Positions 1 through 6,977 of a stretch of DNA of 11,456 bases are shown here, piece by piece. The DNA is taken from positions 1 to 11,456 of the forward strand of contig CALSCO010002105.1 in NCBI GenBank assembly GCA_943704415.1, read 5' to 3'. The notes under the pieces are model-generated. The model was not told the origin of the DNA. It ran no database searches and saw only the letters and a program-made list of their open reading frames with translations. Position 1 is the stretch's first letter, and every line of letters begins with the position of its first letter. A program made the position numbers and the translations under genes. This stretch comes from Parvularia atlantis (Eukaryota; Opisthokonta; Rotosphaerida).

Positions 1-86
<86 letters not shown>
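1..86. repeat. (CT)43 dinucleotide microsatellite
   Basis: An uninterrupted run of 43 CT units starts at the window edge, so the true length is unknown. It lies just upstream of a CAG (113-115) that looks like a 3' splice site for the exon starting at 116. It is therefore probably intronic, where it would act as an extreme polypyrimidine tract. A pure purine/pyrimidine strand bias of this length can also form triplex DNA. Confidence 0.95.
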
Positions 87-88
<2 letters not shown>

Positions 89-115
89 GTCGACTCACGC
101 GCGCCCTGCGTGCAG

Positions 116-659
116 CTCTCGCTCATCTTCGCCTTCATCAACGCGAGCGACCGGCCCGTCAACATCGTCCTCGCCATGTCGCTGTGCGCGCTGCTGGCCA
201 TCCTGATCGTGCTCGTGCGCCGTCCTCTCGCGCGCTCGCTGCACGGCGGTCGGGCTGATCGCGCCGCCACCGCGCCGCGCTCGCAGTGGCGGTGGTATCG
301 GGTGGGCGACCTCGACCCCAAGTTCAAGTACCTCATCGGCGGCATCATCTTCACGCTGCTGCTGCTCATCATCACGTCCAACATCTACTTCTGGGAGCAG
401 AGCGTCAAGGACTACTGGTGCGGCCGCACTGCGACGCATACGCGCTGGTGCTGACCGAGCCCCGCTGCCCCGCTTGCTGCACACCAGCGCCGCCGACCAG
501 TCGTTCTACGACATCGCCACCGGCAAGTGCTACAAGACGTGCGCACAGGACTTCTGCCTCGACGTCACGGTCAACACTTGCGTCTACAACTGCTCAGGCC
601 GCGTGCCGCCGTCCACGGCCGCGCCCACCGACGGCTCGACACGCGCGCCCGGGTTGTGA
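116..659 (+). CDS. Unrecognised two-helix membrane protein with a Cys-rich C-terminus (5' partial)
   Basis: I do not recognise the family. Proposed exons are 116-214, 287-417 and 488-659, giving 133 residues visible plus TGA at 657-659; the 5' end lies outside the window. The exon at 116 follows a branch-like GACTCAC and a CAG. The intron 215-286 (72 nt, GTGCG donor, CTGAT, CAG) is in frame and less certain. The intron 418-487 (70 nt, GTGCG, CTGAC, CAG) is required to stay open and splits a Cys codon. The product has a hydrophobic helix (NIVLAMSLCALLAILIVL), a short loop with DLDPKFKY, and a second helix (YLIGGIIFTLLLLIITSNI). After that come six cysteines spaced C-x13-C-x3-C-x4-C-x7-C-x3-C and a Ser/Thr/Pro tail. 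The cysteine pattern suggests a disulphide-bonded extracytoplasmic module, possibly the end of a longer multi-pass or secreted-domain protein. Function is unknown. Confidence 0.6.
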
Positions 660-784
660 GACGCGCGCCCGCCCGGCGCATCCCCTCGCACGGCTTACGG
701 CTTCCCTTCATGCACCCTATCCTCTGCCCCCTCTCTCCCTCGGCCCGCCCGCCCGCCGCGTGCGTGTTGCATGCGATGATCCTG

Positions 785-837
<53 letters not shown>

Positions 838-935
838 GCGAGTTGAAGCGCTGCGTGTGTCCTAGACCCGGTGTGCTGAGTGATGACGTGGGCGCGTCCA
901 GTTTGGCATCCTGGCTGACGTACCGGACCGGAGCG
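660..935. other. Intergenic region upstream of GGPP synthase
   Basis: This 276-bp stretch separates two genes read in the same direction. It has a C/T-rich block around 700-760 and the (GT)22 repeat at 787-830. I see no TATA box, no AATAAA-type signal and no convincing coding exon. An open frame does run upstream of the GGPP synthase ATG, but it is built from the GT repeat (Cys-Val runs) and shows no family similarity. The promoter and 5' leader of the GGPP synthase gene must lie here. Confidence 0.6.
787..830. repeat. (GT)22 dinucleotide microsatellite
   Basis: This is a perfect GT run of 22 units, about 105 bp upstream of the GGPP synthase ATG. Alternating purine-pyrimidine tracts of this length are known to adopt Z-DNA under supercoiling, so it could affect the promoter. 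It is also likely to vary in length between strains. Confidence 0.95.
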
Positions 936-2197
936 ATGCCGCTCGACGACGCCGTCCTGCTCGAGCCGTTCGACTACCTGTGCCAGCAGCCGGGCAAGAA
1001 CATCCGCTCGCAGCTGATCGAGGGCTTCAACCGGTGGCTGCGCGTGCCCGACGACAAGCTGGGCGTGATCAAGCAGGTGGTCGAGATGCTGCACAACGCG
1101 AGCCTGCTGTGCGTGCGCGGACGGGCTTGGACGTCGAGGCCCCGGCCACTCACGCGCACGCGCAGCATCGACGACATCGAGGACAACTCGAAGCTGCGCC
1201 GCGGCGTGCCCGTCGCGCACACCATCTACGGCGTGCCGCTCACGATCAACTGCGCCAACTTTGTCTACTTCATCGCGCTCGAGAAGGTCCTGGCGCTGGG
1301 CGACGACCGGGCCGTGCGCGTGTGCGCGGGTGCGCGCGCCGCCTGCCTTGGCCTCCACCTGCTCAGCGCGATCGCAGAGGAGTTGGTCAACCTGCACCGC
1401 GGGCAGGGCATGGACCTGTACTGGCGCGACACCAACACCTGCCCGACCGAGGACGACTACGTGCAGATGATCAACTACAGTGCGCGGCCGCGCTCGCACA
1501 ACCCCAGCTGCGCCTGCTCACGGCCCACGCGCGCACCCGCGGCAGAGACCGGCGGGTTGCTGCGGCTCGCGGTCAAGATGATGCAGGTGTTCAGCGAGAG
1601 CACGCAGTGCGCCGCGCCCGCCGTCCGCGCGCCCGTCCGCGCTCAGCCGCGGCGGTGCAGGGACTTTGTGCCGCTGGTCAACACGCTCGGGATCCACTTC
1701 CAGGTGCGCGACGACTACATCAACCTGCAGTCGAGCGAGGTGCGTTGCCGCGTGCGGCACGGGTTGCGTGTGTGTCGTGACCCGGCGTGCTGCGCGGCGT
1801 GCGCCAGTACATGAAGAACAAGGGCTTCTGCGAGGACCTGACCGAGGGCAAGTTCTCGTACCCGATCATCCACAGCATCCGCGCCACGCCCAACGATCAC
1901 CGGCTGCTGAGTGCGTGGCCCGGGCGTGTGCCGACGTGACGCAGACCAACACGGTCCGCCCCAGACATCCTCAAGCAGAAGACGGCCGACCACGACATCC
2001 TCGAGTACGCCGTGACGTGCATCCGCAAGACGGGCTCGTTCGAGGCCACCGTGCGCTTCCTGCAGCAGGTCGAGCAGCGCGCGCGCGAGGAGATCGCGCG
2101 GCTGGGGCCCAACGAGCACGTCACGCGCATCCTCGACGGCCTCACCGCGGCCTACCGCCCGCCCGAGCCGTCCGCGGCGACTGCGGCAACGCAGTGA
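936..2197 (+). CDS. GGPS1: Geranylgeranyl diphosphate synthase (GGPS1-like), 7 exons
   Basis: This enzyme extends farnesyl diphosphate with isopentenyl diphosphate to C20 geranylgeranyl diphosphate, used for protein prenylation and other isoprenoids, usually in the cytosol. Exons are 936-1108, 1166-1329, 1378-1479, 1546-1606, 1661-1739, 1808-1910 and 1965-2197; the product is 304 residues against about 300 in animals. The first aspartate-rich motif DDIED is at residues 60-64, preceded by HNASLLI and followed by [17 protein letters not shown] and CPTEDDY follow, then KTGGL, the second motif RDDYIN (residues 183-188) and [15 protein letters not shown]. The DDxxN form of the second motif is normal for eukaryotic type III enzymes. 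All junctions restore the family sequence exactly. The start at 936 gives [11 protein letters not shown], close to the family N-terminus. Introns 1-4 are 57, 48, 66 and 54 nt, all multiples of three without in-frame stops. The WDR6-like ATG begins 36 bp after the stop. Confidence 0.95.
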
Positions 2198-2233
2198 GCG
2201 CGCGCGTGTTGTCAGTTCACGTTTGCGCGGCCG

Positions 2234-5200
2234 ATGAGCGACGTCCTCGGCGCGCCCGTCCTCGCCGTCCTCGTCGTGCGCGCCGCCAGCACCGTCCTCG
2301 CCGGTGCCGCGTGTCTCATGCCGCTGTGCTGCCGCCTCGCTGACTTCGCCCGCAGCGACCGGTCGCGAGCTGCGCGCTCACGATGCGGCGTCGGGCGTGC
2401 TGATCGCGGTGTGCGCGGCGCTGGACGAGGGCGGGCGCGTGCACGGCATCGCGCCCGCTGGCGCCGAGGACGGGGACGGGGCCGTGGACGGGGCCGTGGA
2501 CGTCGCCGTCTTTGGCGGGCGGCAGGCGGCGCGCGTCGTGCTCGGCGCCGATCAGCAGCTGCGCAGCGTGGCGCTCGCGCCGCTCGACGACTGGGCGCTG
2601 GCGGCGCACTGGCTCGGCCCGCGCGGCCCGCTCGCCATCGCCCTCGCCCACGGCCAGCTGCGCCTGCTCGACGCGTCCGCGCTCGCCCCCGTCGCCCGTG
2701 CCGACTGCCCTGACGCCCGCCTGCGCTTCGCCGTTGCGCTGCACGGCTGCGGATCCGTCCTGGGTGACGTGCGCGTGCTCAGCGGCGCGGCTGACGGCGA
2801 CGTGCTGCTGTGGACGCCGGGCGAGGCCACGGTGGCGGTGCTGCGGGGCCATCGGGTGCGTCCCTCTGCTCCCTGCGGCCGCTGCGGCCGCTGCTGCCGC
2901 TGCTGCCGCTGCCGCTGCTGCTCATGCTGCTGCTGCTCATGCTGCTGCTGCTCGACTGCTGATCGCTCGTCGCCTTCTCACACGACGCACCGCGCACGAC
3001 GCACGACGCACAGGGCCCCGTGTTCGCCGTCCGCTTCGACGCCGACGCCGGCCGCACCGCCTGCTCCGTCGCCGACGACCGCACCGTGCGCGTCTGGGAC
3101 CTCGCCGCCCGCACGCCCATCGCCGTGCTCTGGGGCCACGGCGCGCGCGTCTGGGACGCCCGGCTGCTGCCCGCCGGGCGCGCCGTCAGCATCGCCGAAG
3201 ACCAGACGGCCGTCGAGTGGGACGTCGTTGCGGCCGCGCGCCTGCGCACGCACACGATCAAGGCCGACGTGCGCGCGCTCGACGCGACCGCGGACGGCTG
3301 CTGGGCCGCCACCGGCACTGTCGACGGTGCAATCGCCCTCTGGCCCCTCAGCAGCAGCAGCAACGACATCGCGACGGACGAGGCTCGCGAGCTCCGCCCG
3401 CCCGACGACGCCGCGCGCTTCGTCGCCCTCACCGCCGCCGGCACCGTTCTCGTCGCGACACAGCACGGCCACGTCGTCGCGTGGTCGGCCGGCAGCAACA
3501 CGTGGGACTTCGTGTACCGCGCGCAGACGCCTGCCGGCCGCGCGCACTTCATGGCCCTCGCGCGCGACGAGACGTGGCTGGCCGTCTGGGCGTCAGACGG
3601 CTTTGTGCGCGTACTGCGTTGCCGCGGTGGTGTGTGCTGGGACGCGGTTGCGCACGAGCTGCAGGTGCGCCCGCTCGTCTCTGTCCTCCGCTGGTGCTGA
3701 TCGCGGGCGCATAGCACCCGGTGCTGCCGAGACGACGCGTGCGCACGCAGGTGTTCTGGGCTGGGCCGTGCGAGGGCAACGAGCTGCTCGTGGTGCACAT
3801 TGACAACGGGCCAGAGCTGCTCTGCTTCCGCGTGAGCAACAGCGACAACCACGACGACGACGGCATCGCGACTGAGCTCGTGGCACGCTGCGCCGTCGTC
3901 CCGCCACCCGCTATCGAGGCGCGTTGCCGCAAGCGCAAGGTGCGCGCCGCCGCGGAGCCATCGGACATCGACAACGACGACGGCAGTGACGATGACGACG
4001 AGGGCAGCACGGCGACGGGGCTGGCGCACGTCACGGCGGTGGTGCGGCTGGGCGCGCGCCTCGTCGTCGGAACGCAGTGGGGCTCGCTGCTGCTCTTTGC
4101 GCTGTCGGGCGACGCGTCTCAGCCCCTGCACGAACTCACGGCGACGCACAACCGCGGCTCGCCGGTTGTCGCGCTGGACGTGCTCTGCGTGGACGACGCG
4201 CCGCGGTTCGCGTCGGGCGGGCGCGACGGCTACTACTGCTGCTACCAGCTGCGGCCGGATGGGTGCATGGAGCGGATTGCGCGCGGGCGGGCGTACAAGT
4301 CGGTGGCGACCGTGGCGCGCGTCGTGCCGCGGCAGCGCGACGGCGTCCAGGTCGTGTCGATGGGCTTCTTCAAGCGCGACTTTTTCGTGTACGACGAGGA
4401 CACCAAGCAGGTTGTGTTCACCTGCATGTGCTACGGCGGGCACCGGTCGTGGGACGTGTGCTGGCGCGCGAGCGACCCCGAGACGATCGCGTTCGCGTAT
4501 GTGCGCAACGGCAGCGTGTTTCTGCACACGCACGGTGGGGACAGCCGCGACGCAACGATGCGCGTGCTGCAGGTGCGCGCGCGTGTGAATGCCTGCTGGC
4601 GTTGTGCTCAGGCTCACGAGCCGCGCGACAAACAGACACGCTTTCACGGCCGCAGCATCACGTCGGTCGCGGTGCTGCCAGGCCTGCTCCTGGACGGCGC
4701 GCCCGTCGTCATGACCGGCGGCGAAGACCGGCTGCTGCGTGTGAGCGCGTGGCGGCCAGGCGCGTGGTCCGTGCTGCAGCGTCTCGAGTTCCACAGCGGC
4801 GCGGTCAAGTGCCTCACGGCGGCCGCGGCGGGTGGCGACGGTACGGCGCTCGTCTTCTCGGGCGGAGCGCAGTCAGAGGTGTTTGTCTGGCGGCTCGCGG
4901 CGTCGGCCGAGCGCGGGCGCGTCGAGAGTCTGTACGAGGGCCGGTTCGCAGTGCGCGAGCGATCGAGCGACACACGCGTGATGGCCGTGGCCGTGGTGCG
5001 TGCGAGCGCTGACAACGTGCTGCTCGCGCTCGCGTGCTCGGACGGCACGGTGCAGCTGCGGCGCTACGACACGGCACGCCGCTCGGCCGAGTACGCGGCG
5101 CACACGACCGTGCACGAGGCGCACTGCGTGCTCGTCGTCGCCGCCGCCGTCGCTGCCGGGCGCAGCCTGCTGCTCTCGGGTGCGACGGACGGACGCGTGG

Positions 5201-5622
5201 CCGTCTTCGACCCTTCCACTGCCGGACTGCTCGCCCAGCTGGACGTGTGCGACGTGCACCAGTCGGGCGTCAACTGCATGGACGTCGCGGGCGCGCTGGT
5301 CGTGACGGGTGGCGATGACGGCGCGCTGAGCGTGCTTGACATCGCGGCCGACGGGACGCTGACGCGGCGCGCACGGGTCGACGCCGCGCACGCCGGCGCG
5401 GTCAAGGGCGTGCGGTGGTGGCGCGAGAGCGTTGTTGTGTCGGTCGGGACGGACCGGCGCCTGTCGATGTGGCGCGTGGACGGGCCGGCGCTGCGCTGGA
5501 CGGGCGGGCGGGTGCTGGACGTGTGCGATGTGGGCGCGCTGGCGATCGCGGACGACGCCGGCACGGCGTTTGTGGCCGGCACGGGGCTGCAGGCCGTCGC
5601 ACTCACCAGTGAACCGCTCTGA
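2234..5622 (+). CDS. WDR6: WDR6/Rtt10 (Trm734)-like WD40-repeat protein, 5 exons
   Basis: WDR6 (yeast Rtt10/Trm734) is the WD40 partner of the FTSJ1/Trm7 methyltransferase, which 2'-O-methylates position 34 of certain tRNA anticodons. Exons are 2234-2303, 2356-2855, 3014-3664, 3751-4572 and 4636-5622; the product is 1009 residues against about 1120 in human. Family hallmarks are GHxARVWD (residues 231-238), the following SIAEDQTAVEWD blade, GRDGYY, FKRDFFVYD, YGGHRSWD (635-642) and AFAYVRNGSVFLHTHGG. Later blades include GGEDRLL, SGATDGRVAVFD, GGDDGALSVLD and SVGTDRRLSMWR. Exon joins give RGHR/GPVFAVRF (phase 0) and VLQ/TRFHGRSI (phase 0). Between blades lies a basic RCRKRKVR followed by the acidic DIDNDDGSDDDDEG (about 3922-4011), a lineage-specific loop. 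The start at 2234 is the only ATG that, after removing the 52-nt intron 2304-2355, leads into the first WD strand (ELRAHDAASG). The next gene on the opposite strand ends 70 bp away. Confidence 0.93.
2856..3013 (+). other. 158-nt outlier intron of WDR6 with internal CTG-type repeats
   Basis: The donor GTGCGT is at 2856 and the acceptor CAG ends at 3013, phase 0, joining GHR to GPVF across a WD-repeat boundary. It is about twice the length of any other intron here. The excess is an imperfect CTG/CCG trinucleotide tract at 2872-2963, including CTCATGCTGCTGCTG units, plus three CACGACG heptamers at 2981, 2995 and 3002 just before the acceptor. Confidence 0.85.
2872..2963. repeat. Imperfect CTG/CCG trinucleotide repeat (intronic)
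   Basis: This tract begins with CTGCGGC units, moves to CTG/CCG alternations, then to CTGCTGCTGCTCATG units repeated twice. It lies wholly inside the 158-nt WDR6 intron, so length changes would not alter the protein. It reads open in several frames, which makes false exon calls easy. Confidence 0.85.
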
Positions 5623-5692
5623 GGAAGAGAGGCGGCGGCGCGCACGTGTCTTTCACTCTAGGCATAGGGAGGCACAGAGCGCGGTGCGACCC
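5623..5692. other. 70-bp convergent intergenic gap, WDR6 and wrbA
   Basis: Two genes end tail to tail with 70 bp between their stop codons. I see no AATAAA-like signal on either strand. The 3' untranslated regions are probably short and may overlap each other or the opposing gene. Confidence 0.7.
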
Positions 5693-6704
5693 TCACTGCT
5701 GCTTGGCCATGAGCTTACTGCCGAGCTTGAGTGCGCGCGCCGTCTGCGCGACCAGCTCGCCCTGCAGGTTGGCCACGCTGATCTCGGCCTCGGTGGGCAT
5801 CTGCCGCACGCGCGCACACATGGTGCGGGTGAGCACAGGAGGCGGACAGAAGCGCTGCGGCCGCGCACCTGCGAGCCATCAGCGTTGGAGATTGAGCCGG
5901 CGCCGTAGGGCGTGCCGCCGAAGATCTCGGTCGAGATCAACATCTCCTTGGCCCGGTAGCCGATCGGGACGATGATCATGCCCTGTGGGTGCCCGTCAGA
6001 CCGCAGAGCACACGCGCGAGCGAGGCAGAGGCGGCACGACGCACGTGGTGCGCGAACGTGTTGTAGACCGAGAGCGCCGTCGTCTCCAGGCCGCCGTGCT
6101 GCGTGCTGGCCGTGACGAAGACCGAGCCGACCTTGCCGGCGAGGCTGTCTGCGGGCGGCGCGGCGGATGAGCGCCGGGGTGCGTGCGAGTGCGCGAGGCG
6201 ATGGCGCACTCTTGACCCAGAGCTGCCCCGTGAGGTCCCAGAAGCGGCGCATCTGCGAGCACATGTTGCCGAAGCGCGTGGGCGTGCCGACGACGACCGC
6301 GTCAAAGTTCTTGAGCATGGCCGGTGTGCACACCTGTGCGCGCGCGCGCGCGTCGCATCAGCTGCCGTGCGCGCCACACGGCCAGGCCCATGGCGCCACG
6401 TGCCGGCACTTCCTTGAACTCGTCACGCGCCCGCACAGCCTCGGGGATGCCCTGCACGAGCGACTCGTTGATCTCGGCCACCTGCGCACGCGGCCCGCTC
6501 AGCGCCGTGCGCGCACCACCCCACGCCTCGCGCGCCTGCATGAGCGTCGCCTTGCAGCCGCCGACCGAGTCGACGCCGTCGGCCACGGCCTGCGCGAGCT
6601 TGTGCGTGTGGCCGTACTGCCGCGTCGTGAGCAGCCGCCGTGTGCGTGCGATGAGGGCGCACCATGCTGTAGAACAGCACGACGACGTTGGTCGTGTCGG
6701 ACAT
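5693..6704 (-). CDS. wrbA: WrbA/Pst2-family NAD(P)H:quinone oxidoreductase, 7 exons
   Basis: This is a flavodoxin-fold FMN enzyme that reduces quinones by two electrons and protects against oxidative stress. Exons read from high to low coordinate: 6704-6663, 6616-6536, 6481-6410, 6333-6210, 6148-6045, 5982-5869 and 5800-5693. The product is 214 residues (family about 200). The N-terminal strand VVVLFYSM joins YGHTHKLAQAV to make the FMN-phosphate loop. GTPTRFGNM is at residues 81-89, followed by MRRFWDLTGQLW. TASTQHGGLETT, with HGG at 124-126, and GGTPYGAGSI follow, and DGSQ joins MPTEAE near the C-terminus. Five introns have GTGC donors; the second (6535-6482) appears to start with GC. If that one is not removed, an 18-residue insert gives 232 residues. 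The start ATG at 6704 immediately precedes the canonical first strand and lies 2 bp from a minisatellite. Divergent from the MIC60 gene. Confidence 0.93.
6482..6535 (-). other. Probable GC-AG intron 2 of wrbA (54 nt)
   Basis: Reading on the minus strand, LMQ is followed by GCGCGCGAGG and the segment ends in GCGCAG before GTGGCC (VAEINESL). Removing 6535-6482 joins KATLMQ to VAEINES, as family spacing requires, with no extra loop. The only GT donors inside would give 35-38-nt introns and leave extra residues. The segment is 54 nt, in frame and stop-free, so an 18-residue insertion cannot be excluded. Confidence 0.55.
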
Positions 6705-6977
6705 CGCTGGCGGCTGGCGGCTGGCGGCTGGCGGCTGGCGGCTGGCGGCTGGCGGCTGGTGGCTGAGGGCGAGGCGGTGTGAAGACGAAGAAGGCGCCAC
6801 CCGCCATCACCGCCACCGCACTGCGCCGCGCGCACACCCATGCCCGCGCACAACCGCATGGCCGCGGAGTGGGCGGCGCATGGCCGCGCGCGCCCATGCT
6901 GCGTGTCGCCTGGCTGAGCCGTCGGCGGAAGGGCTGCCACGCTGCGTCGGCATGATTCCGCAGACAGGCGCCGCGTG
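6705..6977. promoter_or_regulatory. Divergent intergenic region between wrbA and MIC60
   Basis: These 273 bp separate the start codons of two oppositely transcribed genes, so both promoters must be here or reach into the genes. The wrbA side is the minisatellite; the rest is GC-rich with GCGCGC blocks. I see no TATA box or other element I can name. The assignment as a shared promoter is inference from geometry only. Confidence 0.5.
6707..6762. repeat. 7-bp minisatellite (CTGGCGG)7 plus one variant unit
   Basis: Seven perfect CTGGCGG units occupy 6707-6755, followed by one CTGGTGG (6756-6762). On the minus strand this is CCGCCAG repeated, ending 2 bp before the wrbA ATG at 6704. It therefore forms the 5' leader or the region just upstream. 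Every unit carries a CAG, a potential 3' splice site, and unit-number changes would alter leader length in 7-nt steps. Confidence 0.95.

Noticed and set aside
789-935. N-terminal extension of GGPP synthase through the GT repeat
   Set aside because: The frame is open but consists of Cys-Val runs from the microsatellite, with no family similarity; the ATG at 936 fits the known N-terminus.
2234-2713. Separate small Arg-rich protein from the WDR6 start read without splicing
   Set aside because: Downstream of 2304 the frame becomes arginine-rich nonsense. Removing 2304-2355 leads into WD-repeat sequence instead.
2779-4794. 671-codon open frame on the minus strand opposite WDR6
   Set aside because: It has no recognisable domain, runs antisense to exons with clear WDR6 motifs, and crosses the WDR6 introns. 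High GC makes stop codons rare, so long antisense frames are expected.
6707-6762. CRISPR-like or telomere-like array
   Set aside because: It is a contiguous 7-bp tandem repeat without spacers, does not match a telomere motif, and lies in a eukaryotic intergenic region.
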